Part shown: positions 16,689 to 25,372 of the stretch, piece after piece
Position numbering within the stretch: position 1 is the stretch's first letter
Layout of the letters: each line of letters opens with the position of its first letter
NCBI RefSeq assembly: GCF_022014495.1
Contig: NZ_JAKLSQ010000003.1
Location: forward strand, 247,258-295,484
DNA: 48,227 bases
Source of the DNA: Sandaracinobacteroides sayramensis
GTDB lineage: Bacteria; Pseudomonadota; Alphaproteobacteria; Sphingomonadales; Sphingomonadaceae
Direction: 5' to 3'
Position numbers and translations under genes: made by a program
Notes under the pieces: model-generated
Database searches by the model: none
Told to the model about the DNA's origin: nothing
What the model saw: the letters and a program-made list of their open reading frames with translations, nothing else

Positions 16689-19526
16689 TCAGAAAAACAG
16701 CTTCCGCACTGAAACCTCCACCCGCCGGCCGACGGAATCCATCAGCCACGGCTGATAGTTGATCGGCGTCTCTCCGGCCCGGTCGCGCACGTCGATGCGG
16801 TCGTCGAAGATATTGTCCACGCCCACGGACAGGCGCGTGCCGCGCAGCCAGGGCGCCTTGCGCATCAGCCCCCATTGCTGGGACAGGTCCACGAACAGCC
16901 GCATATCCACTGTCATCAGGCTGGAGAAGCGCAGGTCGTCGGGGCTGGGCGGCCCCGACCTGTCCTGCAGCACTTCCGTGCCGCTCTGCCATTTGGCGCT
17001 GATACGGCCACCAAGGCCGTTTTTCGTGGCGAAGGCCCGCGCTTCCAGCTGATGCCGGGAAACACCGCCGCTGCTGCCCGTAGCCGAGCCGTTCAGCAGG
17101 TCCAGTTCCGGCACGCCCTCGCGGATCAGCACGCTGTCGGTGAAGCGCCAGGTGTGGAACAGGGAAAGGTGCAGAACGCCGCCGCCGCCCGGGCCACCCG
17201 GGCTGCCCGGTCCACGCGGCCCCATGCCCGGAGGCGAACCGCCCGGGCCGCCTGGCCCGCGCGGCCCGCCGAATCCCGGGCCGCCCAGGCCCGGCGGCGG
17301 CGGCTTGCCGGCCGCCTCGGCTTCCTTGCGGATCTTCTCGATCTCGGCCCGGCGCTCGGCCATCTTCGCCTGTTCGGCCTTGGTCGCTTCCAGCCTTTCC
17401 GAGAAATTGATTCCCCAGCGCAATTCCGAGCGATCCGAGCGCGCGAAGTTCACGGGCCGGTTGTCGATCAGCAGAAGCTGGCCATCGGCGTCGCGCAGGA
17501 ACCGCTCGGGGAAAGCCGCCTGAATCTCGGCGGTCGCGGTCGGGAAGCCGGCAATGGGGTTGTCGATCTTCGTCCGCACATAGTCGGCCTGGATGCTGAA
17601 GTCCGTATCCTTGATCGGCTGCACCCGGCCACCCAGCTTCCATGTCTGCCGCCGGTCGGCCCCAAGCTCGGCGTTGCCGCCGTCCAGCCGGGTGATTTCC
17701 ACCGTCTGGCCGGTCACATAGTCGAACACGCGGACATTGGGGGTGGTGATCAGCGGGTTGCCAAGCTGCTGCATGCTCGGCGCGCCTTCCTCCTGCGTGA
17801 AGGAGCCGATCATCTGCACCGCCTCCACCGGCCGCCAGGTCAGGCCGCCGCCCCAGGTGAAGAGTTCGCCGAAATCGGAATAATGGTCGGCCGAGACATT
17901 GGCGTTGAAAGACAGATCGCCCAGCGGCTGCAGCACCTCCCGCCGCCGGCTGGCGATCGGAATGTCGATGCTCGCCTGCGCCCCGCCCTGCGTGCGCTTC
18001 AGGCCGGTTTCCTGCTCCAGTTCCGCGCGGCGGGTGTAGCTGTCCAGCGTGCGGTGATCGAGGCCCAGCTTGAAGCTGGTGGAAACGCCGCCGGCCGGCA
18101 GTTCCAGCGGCTTGCCGTTCACCACCGCCTCCACAAGGCTGCGGTCGCTGTTGGAAGTGGAGCGATCCCGCAGCATCGGGCCGTTGATCGCGTTCAGGGC
18201 GAACGGGTTGAAGGCGGTGTCGCCATCCAGCAGGCGCTGCTGCGCGTCGGAAAGGTCGAGGTTGCGGTCCGTCCGCGTCACATTGGCGTCATGGTCATGG
18301 CTGGCCGTCACCGACCAGCGCCAGCCCGCCACATCGCCATTGAAGGCGGCGGCCAGCCGGCCCGTCCACCCATCGCTGTCGCGGTCCAGGGCGCCCGGCG
18401 CCGGCGCATAGGCGAGAAGGCGCGTGTCGGTTTCGAAGGGCGAAAAGGGGTTGCCCGTCGGCAGCAGCAGGTCGGCGGAGGCCAGCCCTTGCCGGCTTTC
18501 CTGCGAACTGGCCGTCAGCCGCGCGGACAGGGTCATCTGCACGCTTTGCGACAGCGGCCGGGCAACGCTGAGGCCGGCCTCCACATCGGTCTTTTCCGGC
18601 AGCAGCGTGCGATAGCGCCCGATGTCGGTGCTGTTGGGATCGTTGGCGTTGGCCGCGAACTGCGCAAGCGTCGGCGCCGCATCCGCGGCCGATGCGGGAA
18701 CGCCGGCCACCGTTACCGGCACGCCCGCCAGCGCCGACAGGGCCGGGTCGATCTCGGCACCGGCCAGCGTGCCGACGATATTGCCGCCAATGGCATAGGG
18801 CTGGCTGGGGTTTGACTGGAGGATGTTCCGGTCGCTTTCCAGAAGCGCCGAGCTGCGCTCGAAGCTGAAATCCGCGAGGATTCGGCTGTCGCCGCTCAAG
18901 CGCAGCAGCGACGCCTCGATCTCGGTTTCCGTGCGCCTGCCCGCTGTCGGGCCGCCGATCTCGGCTTCGGCCGTGAACGAGCGGAAGCGCTCGCGCAGCA
19001 CGACATTCACCACCCGCTGGTCGGCGCGATAGCCATAGGCCAGCGCGGTTTCCTCGGGCAGCACTTCCACGCGCGCGATGGCTTCCGGCGGAATGCTGCG
19101 GATTTCCGCGAATCCGGAAATCCGCCGCCCGTTCAACAGCATCACCGGCTGCTCTCCGCCCCGGCCACGGCTGCTGCTGGTCTGCGCCGACAATTGGGTG
19201 ATGAGGTCGCCGAGGCTGCTGGCGCCGTAGGCGCGGATATCCTCCGGGTTCAGCACCAGTTCCGGCTGGATGTCCGACACGACGGACCCACGCGGCCGCC
19301 CGGCGAACACGACGATGTCCTCGCCTGGTTCCTCGGCGACATCGACCGGGGCCGCCCCTCCCGGCGGCACCGGCTGGTCGGCTGCGGGAAGCGGCAGATC
19401 CCCTGTCTGCGCAAGCGCGCTGGTGGACAGCAGGAAAGCGGCGAATGCGGCACCGGCCGCCTGAGGACTGATCACGGACACACCCTGATTACGCGGAGAG
19501 GCCCGCCGATCCCCCGCTTGCAGCAC
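16689..19526 (-). CDS. TonB-dependent receptor with a coiled-coil and collagen-like insert
   Basis: Outer-membrane gated channel energised by TonB. It has 945 residues if started at the ATG at 19526; a GTG at 19481 is more plausible because it puts the signal peptide (AAFAAFLLSTSALAQ) at the start. The plug domain (about residues 75-190) includes GEQPVMLLNGRRISGF, IPPEAIARVEVLPEE and VVNVVLRERF. The rest is a 22-strand-type barrel ending in ...VSVRKLFF. Between about residues 714 and 784 there is an insert: a charged helix (KAEQAKMAERRAEIEKIRKE), then a Gly/Pro-rich stretch (GGPGFGGPRGPGGPGG and similar). This would sit in a loop or periplasmic turn of the barrel. The substrate is unknown. 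The nearest regulator is the convergent-side Lrp gene. Confidence 0.92.
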   Translation of the reverse strand: MLQAGDRRASPRNQGVSVISPQAAGAAFAAFLLSTSALAQTGDLPLPAADQPVPPGGAAPVDVAEEPGEDIVVFAGRPRGSVVSDIQPELVLNPEDIRAYGASSLGDLITQLSAQTSSSRGRGGEQPVMLLNGRRISGFAEIRSIPPEAIARVEVLPEETALAYGYRADQRVVNVVLRERFRSFTAEAEIGGPTAGRRTETEIEASLLRLSGDSRILADFSFERSSALLESDRNILQSNPSQPYAIGGNIVGTLAGAEIDPALSALAGVPVTVAGVPASAADAAPTLAQFAANANDPNSTDIGRYRTLLPEKTDVEAGLSVARPLSQSVQMTLSARLTASSQESRQGLASADLLLPTGNPFSPFETDTRLLAYAPAPGALDRDSDGWTGRLAAAFNGDVAGWRWSVTASHDHDANVTRTDRNLDLSDAQQRLLDGDTAFNPFALNAINGPMLRDRSTSNSDRSLVEAVVNGKPLELPAGGVSTSFKLGLDHRTLDSYTRRAELEQETGLKRTQGGAQASIDIPIASRRREVLQPLGDLSFNANVSADHYSDFGELFTWGGGLTWRPVEAVQMIGSFTQEEGAPSMQQLGNPLITTPNVRVFDYVTGQTVEITRLDGGNAELGADRRQTWKLGGRVQPIKDTDFSIQADYVRTKIDNPIAGFPTATAEIQAAFPERFLRDADGQLLLIDNRPVNFARSDRSELRWGINFSERLEATKAEQAKMAERRAEIEKIRKEAEAAGKPPPPGLGGPGFGGPRGPGGPGGSPPGMGPRGPGSPGGPGGGGVLHLSLFHTWRFTDSVLIREGVPELDLLNGSATGSSGGVSRHQLEARAFATKNGLGGRISAKWQSGTEVLQDRSGPPSPDDLRFSSLMTVDMRLFVDLSQQWGLMRKAPWLRGTRLSVGVDNIFDDRIDVRDRAGETPINYQPWLMDSVGRRVEVSVRKLFF

Positions 19527-19610
19527 GAGGATTAACGGAAAATGTCCGTGCAGCGAAAAAGCCTGCCGGGCCGGGCCGGGCCTGGCGTGAAGCCATGCCG
19601 CGCTGCCCGG

Positions 19611-20090
19611 TCACTCCAGGCGCGTCAGCGGCAGTTCGGTGGTGAACTTCATCTGCTCCATCGCGAAACTGGTGGAGACATCCCCCATCGGAGCGATGGC
19701 GATCAACTTCTTGTAGATGCGGTCATAATGGGCGATGTCGTGGCAGACGACCTTCAGCAGATAGTCCGTCTCCCCGGCCATGCGATAGAGTTCCACCACT
19801 TCGGGAACCGTCGCCACCCCTTCGGAAAAGCGGTCCAGCCAGGCGGCGTCGTGCGCGGCTGCCTTCACCGCCACGAACGCGGTCACGCCAAGCCCGATGG
19901 CCTGGCGGTTCAGCAGCGCGACCCGCGCCTCGATGATGCCCTCCGCCTCCAGCCGCCGGATGCGCTTCCAGCAGGGCGTGGGCGACAGCCCCACCCTCTC
20001 GCTGATGGCGGCCAACGATAATGACGAATCCCGCTGCAACAGGGCGAGGATACGCCGATCCACAGCGTCGAGAAGAATTTTCTCTTTCAT
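19611..20090 (-). CDS. Lrp/AsnC-family transcriptional regulator
   Basis: A 159-residue regulator. The N-terminal helix-turn-helix is LDAVDRRILALLQRDSSLSLAAISERVGLSPTPCWKRIRRLE. The C-terminal RAM domain senses small ligands, usually amino acids (VELYRMAGETDYLLKVVCHD, then STSFAMEQMKFTTELPL). The gene is divergent from the DUF6356 gene, with a 110-bp AT-rich gap that probably holds both promoters. Lrp proteins often control the divergent neighbour and themselves. The ligand is not readable; the nearby peptidase and ThDP enzyme operon is a possible but unproven target. Confidence 0.93.
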   Translation of the reverse strand: MKEKILLDAVDRRILALLQRDSSLSLAAISERVGLSPTPCWKRIRRLEAEGIIEARVALLNRQAIGLGVTAFVAVKAAAHDAAWLDRFSEGVATVPEVVELYRMAGETDYLLKVVCHDIAHYDRIYKKLIAIAPMGDVSTSFAMEQMKFTTELPLTRLE

Positions 20091-20200
20091 GCAGAAAGCA
20101 TATAATATCCTTCCTTATTTCGATACTGAAAGTCGAAAAAATAGAATCATTTTTGCCGCCAGCCGTGGCAACTTCCCGGAACATGAAAAGGGAGACAGCC

Positions 20201-20467
20201 ATGTTCCGCCGCCTGTTCATCGACCATCCCCGCTCGGTCAACGAAGGCTATTTCGAACATATGGGCATGGCCGCGAGCTTCGGCTGGACGATGGCGCGCG
20301 CCAGTGCCGCCTGCTTCCTGCATGCGCTGGTTCCCGGCCTTTGCGAGAAGACGGGCAGCAACCTCATCCGCCAGTTGCATGGGCGCATGGTGACGAACCG
20401 TGTCGTGAAGCCCGCCCCCGCGGCGCCGGAAGAAGAAGGGCTGATCTGGATGGCGGCGAACATCTAG
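20201..20467 (+). CDS. DUF6356 family small membrane-associated protein
   Basis: An 88-residue protein started at the ATG at 20201, which has an excellent ribosome-binding site (AAAAGGGAGA, 5 bases away). The frame is open much further upstream, but that part is antisense to the Lrp gene. It begins MFRRLFIDHPRSVNEGYFEH, followed by a moderately hydrophobic segment (ASAACFLHALVPGLCEKTG) and SNLIRQLHGRMV. This matches my memory of DUF6356, a short family frequent in sphingomonads with unknown function. Confidence 0.8.
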   Translation: MFRRLFIDHPRSVNEGYFEHMGMAASFGWTMARASAACFLHALVPGLCEKTGSNLIRQLHGRMVTNRVVKPAPAAPEEEGLIWMAANI

Positions 20468-20585
20468 CCATCCGCTCGCCGTGGCAGGCGCACGGCCGGA
20501 CGCAGCCTCCCTCCCCTGTCGCGAAACCGCAAGAAAGCCGGCCAAGTCAGGCCATTCCATATGTGACAAGGAATGACAGGACATC

Positions 20586-21308
20586 ATGCTGGTGCTGGCA
20601 ATTCTGGCTGCCGCAGCCTTCACGCAACTGCCGCAGGGTTGGGTCGCCGCGAAACCCGGCGGGCAATGCCTGATAGGCACCGGCCCGCGCGCGGAGGAAC
20701 CTGTCGCCATGATGCTCGGCGCGCAGGACAATGCGAATGTGATGGTGATGCTGACCTCGCCGCGCTTTCCCGGCCTCGCTCCCGGAGACGGATATGTGGC
20801 GGAGCTTCAGCTGGACGCCGGCAAATCCCTTTCCCCCGCCATGGTGCAGAAGAACCAGCAGGGCCTGATCTCGGTCGGCTTCATCATGCCGGCGGACAAG
20901 CTGCCCGCCTTCGGCAAATCCGCGCGCGTGAAGGTGCGGCTGGATGGCCGCAATCTCGCCGACCTTGCCGCGCCCGGCCGCGATACGGCCGCCGCCGCGC
21001 TCGGGAAATGCCTGCCCTCGCTGAAGAAGGCCGCCGCCCCGGCGGCCGCGAAGCCGGCGCCGCAAGCCTCTTCCGTCGACGATGCATTGGCCGCCGCCGA
21101 AGCGGCCGGCAACCGGGTGGCGAAGACGGAAGGTGCCGGCCGGCCGCCTCAAGGGGGCAATGCCGCCGCCGCGATGGCGCGGCAGGGCGCGCTCCAGGCG
21201 AAGTCGAACGAAATGCTGATGATGATGCGCATGAACAACCATCTGATCGGCGGCGGCTCCATGGCCGACCCGAACATGGGCGCGGTGATGTGGGGGCTGC
21301 AGAATTGA
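20586..21308 (+). CDS. Hypothetical exported protein, 240 residues
   Basis: A short signal peptide (MLVLAILAAAAFT) precedes a globular domain (about 15-150) with a regular strand-like pattern. This domain ends in the motif RLDGRNLADLAAPGRDTAAA, closing with GKCLP. An Ala/Pro-rich linker and a Gly/Met-rich tail (MLMMMRMNNHLIGGGSMADP) follow. I do not recognise the family. The next gene starts at a TTG that overlaps its stop (TTGA) and encodes a protein with the same kind of terminal motif, so the two are co-translated and probably related by duplication. Confidence 0.75.
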   Translation: MLVLAILAAAAFTQLPQGWVAAKPGGQCLIGTGPRAEEPVAMMLGAQDNANVMVMLTSPRFPGLAPGDGYVAELQLDAGKSLSPAMVQKNQQGLISVGFIMPADKLPAFGKSARVKVRLDGRNLADLAAPGRDTAAAALGKCLPSLKKAAAPAAAKPAPQASSVDDALAAAEAAGNRVAKTEGAGRPPQGGNAAAAMARQGALQAKSNEMLMMMRMNNHLIGGGSMADPNMGAVMWGLQN

Positions 21309-21790
21309 AGAACCGGCTTTTCGCCTGCGGCGCGCTTGCGCTCGCCACCTTCTCCGCCGCCGCTCCGGCTTCGGCGCAATCCTTCAGCCAATGGCGCGTC
21401 AGCAGCAGCGGCGGCGGCTGCTCGGTCGTCACCACCAAGGACATGCAGCCGCAGATTCCCTCGGCCGGTTTCGGAGTCAATTCCGAGGCGAACAACCAGT
21501 TCTCCTTGCTGGTGCGCGGCAATATGAACGTGACCACTCCGCCCAAATCGGCCGAGGTGCAGTTCGCCGGGCGCAGCGTGAAGGCACCGAAGATCGGCTT
21601 CGGCAAGCTGGGCGAGCCCAACCTCTATGGCATCGCCATCTATCTGGATGTGGAATATCTGAAGGATATGGCGGAATCGCCCAGCTTCAAGATCCGGCTG
21701 GATGGCGAGGATTTCGCCACCTATTCGCTGGCGGAGCGCGGACAGGTCGTCGCCTATATCGCGCGCTGCCTTAGGGAAAAACGCGGCTGA
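21305..21790 (+). CDS. Hypothetical exported protein, 161 residues, TTG start
   Basis: Starts at TTG 21305, overlapping the previous stop by four bases. This start gives a clean signal peptide (LKNRLFACGALALATFSAAAPASAQ). The mature protein has the pieces SGGGCSVVTTKDM, FSLLVRGNMNV and a C-terminal RLDGEDFATYSLAERGQVVA with a final ARCLREKRG. The latter parallels the RLDG...GKCL motif of the upstream protein, with one conserved Cys near each C-terminus. The function is unknown. It converges on the M20 peptidase gene with no gap. The frame is open upstream to 20573, but that part lies inside the preceding gene. Confidence 0.75.
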   Translation: MKNRLFACGALALATFSAAAPASAQSFSQWRVSSSGGGCSVVTTKDMQPQIPSAGFGVNSEANNQFSLLVRGNMNVTTPPKSAEVQFAGRSVKAPKIGFGKLGEPNLYGIAIYLDVEYLKDMAESPSFKIRLDGEDFATYSLAERGQVVAYIARCLREKRG

Positions 21791-23002
21791 TCAAGGCGAG
21801 CGGCGGAAGCCCTGCCGCGCGATCCGCATGAGGAGCAGGGCCGACAGCCGCGCCCGTTCGCCGAGGCTGTCGACGATCAGATATTCCTCCGCCGAGTGGA
21901 TGGCGCCGCCCCGCACGCCCAGCGTGTCCACCACCGCCAGCCCCGTGGCCGCCAGATTGTTGCCGTCGCAAACCCCGCCGGCATCGCGCCAGCCGATCGG
22001 CAGCTCGAGATCGGCGCCGACCGCCTTCACCAGTTCGAACAGGCGCAACTGATTGGCGTCGAGCGGCTTGGGCGGCCGTGCGAAATCTCCATGGCGATGC
22101 GCTTCCACGCCATGCGCCGCCACAATGGCGGCAATCGCGCCGTCGATCGCCGCTTCCGCCCGCCGTTCGGCCTCCACCGTCGCCGGGCGCATGTTGAAGC
22201 GCAGAACGGCATTGTCGGGCACGACATTGTTCGGCCCGCCGCCTTCGATCTTCGCCACATTCACCTTCAGGTCCGGCGCCACCAGCGCGGAAAGCCGAAG
22301 CGCCAGATCGGCGGCCGCCACGATCGCGTTGCGCCCCTTCTCCGGCTCCCGCCCGGCATGGGCGGCACGGCCGGCGACATGCACCGAGAAATTGCCGCTC
22401 CCCGGGCGGGCGCCGGCCAGCGTGCCGTCCGGCAGCGCCGGCTCGAAGGTCAGGCCCAGATCCACCCGCCGCGCGCACTCCAGCAACAACGGCGCCGAAC
22501 CGGGGGAAGATATCTCCTCATCGGAATTGAGGACAACTTCATAGCCGAGCCCAGCCGCCCAGGGGCTTGATTCCAGCGCCGTCAGCGCCGCCAGAAGCAC
22601 GGCGATCCCGCCCTTCATGTCGGCGACCCCCGGACCGTTCAGAACGCCAGCCTCAAGCCAGCGCAAGGTCTGGAATGGATGCTCCCTCGGGAAGACCGTA
22701 TCGTAATGGCCGGTCAGCAACACCCGCGTCGGCGCCTGCGGCCGCACCAGCAGGTGCAGGTTGCGCCCATGCCGCAGGGGCTGGACTTCGCCGGTCGGCA
22801 GCATCTGGCTTGCGTCTGCCGGCTCCAGCATCCGCACTTCGCCCAAGGGCGCGAAAGCCTCGGCCAGAAGCGCGGCCATCGCTTCCAGACCTTCCAGATT
22901 GCGGCTGCCGCTGTTGATGGCGCACCAATACTCCACCTGCGCCAGCATCCGCGCCGGGTCTATATCCGCCAGAGCCGCGCGCTCCTCGGGCAGCAGCGTC
23001 AT
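21791..23002 (-). CDS. M20-family metallopeptidase (carboxypeptidase G2-like)
   Basis: Zinc-dependent amidohydrolase or carboxypeptidase of 403 residues. Metal ligands typical of M20 are visible: GHYDTVFP (His and Asp), GPGVADMKGG (bridging Asp), DEEISSPGS (Glu pair, the first being the catalytic base), and a late His (IHSAEEYLIVDSL). The dimerisation domain is inserted in the middle (about 185-295). Related enzymes release glutamate from folate analogues or cleave acylated amino acids. It overlaps the upstream thiamine-diphosphate enzyme gene by four bases (ATGA), so both act in one operon. There is no signal peptide, so it is cytoplasmic. Confidence 0.9.
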   Translation of the reverse strand: MTLLPEERAALADIDPARMLAQVEYWCAINSGSRNLEGLEAMAALLAEAFAPLGEVRMLEPADASQMLPTGEVQPLRHGRNLHLLVRPQAPTRVLLTGHYDTVFPREHPFQTLRWLEAGVLNGPGVADMKGGIAVLLAALTALESSPWAAGLGYEVVLNSDEEISSPGSAPLLLECARRVDLGLTFEPALPDGTLAGARPGSGNFSVHVAGRAAHAGREPEKGRNAIVAAADLALRLSALVAPDLKVNVAKIEGGGPNNVVPDNAVLRFNMRPATVEAERRAEAAIDGAIAAIVAAHGVEAHRHGDFARPPKPLDANQLRLFELVKAVGADLELPIGWRDAGGVCDGNNLAATGLAVVDTLGVRGGAIHSAEEYLIVDSLGERARLSALLLMRIARQGFRRSP

Positions 23003-24633
23003 GCGCCCTCGTCCAGCCTTCGACCCGGCGAAATCTCCTGCGGATCGACCAGCACATGGATCAGCGCCGCCTGCCCGCGCGAACGCTCCAGCGCCGCCTC
23101 GAACTCCGCCGTTTCCCGAACCGTTTCGGCGTGCAGGCCGAAGCTGCGGGCGAGCGCCGCGAAATCCGGGTTGGTCAGCCGCGTCGCGCTGGGCCGGCCG
23201 GGGAAATCCCGCGCCTGGTGCATGCGGATGGTGCCATACTGCCCATTGTCAATCACCACGAACAGGGTGCCGGCCCCCTCATGCGCCACGGTCGCCAGTT
23301 CGCCCGCCGCCATCAGGAAATCGCCGTCCCCCGCCACCACCACCACTTGCCGATCCGGGTGCAGCAGCGAAGCGGCAATCCCCGCCGGCACGCCATAGCC
23401 CATCGCGCCGGACGTGGGCGCAAGCTGCGTGAACGGCGCCCGATGCAGGTGGAATCGATGCAGCCAACCGGCAAAATTGCCGGCGCCATTGCAATAGATG
23501 CTGTCGGCCGGCAGCCTGTCCGACAAGGTCCGGATCACTGCCGCCGGATTGACGCCTGCCTGCACTTCGGTCGGCCGCACCCACTCCTGATGCAGCGCAT
23601 GCAGGGATCGCACCCATTGCGCCCTGCCCTGCGCCGGCAAGGTTGCAAGCGCCTGCAAAGCCGGGCCGACGGCAGCCTGCGCCGCCAGCAGCGGCTGCCA
23701 GCAACGCCCCAGGGCTTCCGCATCGGCGGCGATATGCACAAGCCGCCCGGCGGCGAACTCCGCATCGATCAGGCTGTAGCCCTGCGTCGCATTTTCGGTC
23801 AGCCGCGCGCCGACGACCAGCAGCAGGTCGGCGGACTTCACCGCCTCGACAAGCTTCGGGTTCGCCCCCAACCCCAGCTCGCCCGCATAATGCGCGTGGC
23901 CATTGTCGAAACGATCCTTGCGGCGCCAGCTGGTCAGCACCGGCAACCCCAGCCGCTCTGCCACCGTCTGCGCGATACGGCTGTCTTCCGCCGTCCAGAG
24001 CGGGCCGCCAAGCATCAGAACAGGCCGTTCGGCATCGGCCAGCAAGGCCCCGATCCGCGCCAGCGCCTGAGCCTCCAGAGCCGGCGGGGCAAGCGACGCC
24101 GGGGCGATCGCCCGCGCATCCGTCGCCTGCATAAGCCGGTCGTCGGGCAGGACCACCACAACAGGGCCGGGCCGCCCCGAAAGCGTGGCCGCCAGTGCGG
24201 ACGCCATCTGCTCGGCCACCCGATCAGCGTCGCGCAGGGTGACCACGCGTTTGGCGATGCTGCCGAAAAGCTGATTATAGTCCACTTCCTGAAAGGCTTC
24301 GCGGCCGATCATATCATCGCCCACCTGCCCCACCAGCAGAAGCAGCGGCGTCGAATCCTGCTGCGCCGTATGCAGGCCGATGGCGGCGTGGGTAGCCCCC
24401 GGCCCGCGCGTCACCATGGCGACGCCCGGTCGACCGGTCAGCTTGGCGGCGGCTTCGGCCATATTGGCGGCGGCGGCCTCATGCCGGCAGGTTACCAGCC
24501 GCACCGGCACATCGCGCATCGCATCCAGAAGCGGCAGATAGGATTCGCCCGGCACCGCAAAGGCGTGGCTGACGCCGGCAGCGGCGAGGCTTTCGGCGAT
24601 CACGGCAGCGACTGTTCGGGTGGTGGAGGTCAT
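22999..24633 (-). CDS. Thiamine-diphosphate-dependent enzyme, acetolactate-synthase-like
   Basis: A 544-residue protein from the ATG at 24633; a start at 24660 adds nine doubtful residues. It has the three domains of the POX/acetolactate synthase family. The N-terminal PYR domain has the catalytic Glu in FAVPGESYLP. The middle domain includes VLMLGGPLWTAEDS, and the C-terminal PP domain has the ThDP motif GDGDFLMAAGELATVAHEG ending in VVIDN. Specificity among acetolactate synthase, glyoxylate carboligase, benzoylformate decarboxylase and similar enzymes cannot be fixed. There is no small regulatory subunit nearby, which argues against biosynthetic acetolactate synthase. It is translationally coupled to the M20 peptidase. 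Confidence 0.9.
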   Translation of the reverse strand: MTSTTRTVAAVIAESLAAAGVSHAFAVPGESYLPLLDAMRDVPVRLVTCRHEAAAANMAEAAAKLTGRPGVAMVTRGPGATHAAIGLHTAQQDSTPLLLLVGQVGDDMIGREAFQEVDYNQLFGSIAKRVVTLRDADRVAEQMASALAATLSGRPGPVVVVLPDDRLMQATDARAIAPASLAPPALEAQALARIGALLADAERPVLMLGGPLWTAEDSRIAQTVAERLGLPVLTSWRRKDRFDNGHAHYAGELGLGANPKLVEAVKSADLLLVVGARLTENATQGYSLIDAEFAAGRLVHIAADAEALGRCWQPLLAAQAAVGPALQALATLPAQGRAQWVRSLHALHQEWVRPTEVQAGVNPAAVIRTLSDRLPADSIYCNGAGNFAGWLHRFHLHRAPFTQLAPTSGAMGYGVPAGIAASLLHPDRQVVVVAGDGDFLMAAGELATVAHEGAGTLFVVIDNGQYGTIRMHQARDFPGRPSATRLTNPDFAALARSFGLHAETVRETAEFEAALERSRGQAALIHVLVDPQEISPGRRLDEGA

Positions 24634-24706
24634 GCCGTTGGAAAGACCTGCACACACCACCTTGTCAACTGCGGGCCGGGCCTGCTAGGGGCGCCAACCT
24701 TGTGCT

Positions 24707-24797
24707 GGAGCGGTGGCCGAGTGGTCGAAGGCGCACGCCTGGAAAGTGTGTATACGGCAAAACCGTATCGAGGGTTCGAATCCCTCCCGCTCCGCCA
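24707..24797 (+). tRNA. tRNA-Ser (anticodon GGA)
   Basis: A class II tRNA: acceptor GGAGCGG with CCGCTCC, D arm, anticodon loop CTGGAAA, a long variable arm (TGTGTATACGGCAAAACCGTAT region), T arm GAGGG TTCGAAT CCCTC and an encoded CCA. It lies at the border between conserved and accessory DNA; such tRNA genes are common insertion points. Confidence 0.96.
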
Positions 24798-25372
24798 CTT
24801 TCAGGGAAATCAAGCAGTTGTTTGCGTGACTGTGAGCGACTGGTTGCCCCGTCTCGCTGAAGCATAGTTCGTTTCGTGTATTTCTAGCCGCAAATAGGCT
24901 GGCTTGAAGCGCAGCAACGCGTAGCATTCGGGTGGAAGGCGTTGGCAGCGTCAGGGCGGAAGGTGGCGATCCCGACCTTGTAGCAAACTTTGCCGCCAGA
25001 CATTCCTTCTCACCTTACATTAGCGCGAAGGCAATTTCGCGTTCCCTATAACTTCTTCTGCAACTTTCCAACCCAAACGGTCCAGGATACCGAGAGCAGG
25101 CCAATCTATGGCTATGCAGCTTAGTGCCGGCAGTCCACATATGGAAATCAGCCAGAGAGAATTTCTTAATTGCATTTTCCTTATTACTGATCTCTATAAG
25201 ACTTGAATATAATTCACGTTACTTTTTCCTGTTGCCTCCGCCGTTTCCTTGACCAATGTCATCAAGATTAAATAATTGCACCGCTATGGTGATCCAATCT
25301 ATGATGAACTGATTGCCACTACAGGATTTTTATCGCAACTTCGTCGCATACAGGGCGTAGAGGGGATCGAAG
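24798..25372. other. AT-rich non-coding stretch after tRNA-Ser
   Basis: About 575 bases without a convincing gene. The base composition falls clearly from about 25.0 kb on, with runs such as TTCTTAATTGCATTTTCCTT and AAGATTAAATAATTGCACC. A weak dyad CACC-GCTAT-GGTG lies near 25290, upstream of the carbonic anhydrase, and may belong to its control region. No integrase or clear second copy of the tRNA end is present. Confidence 0.6.

Noticed and set aside
24707-24797. tRNA-Ser(GGA) as the partner att site of the integrase at 45077
   Set aside because: Its orientation is inverted to the att fragment and the anticodon region differs, so excision between them is not possible.
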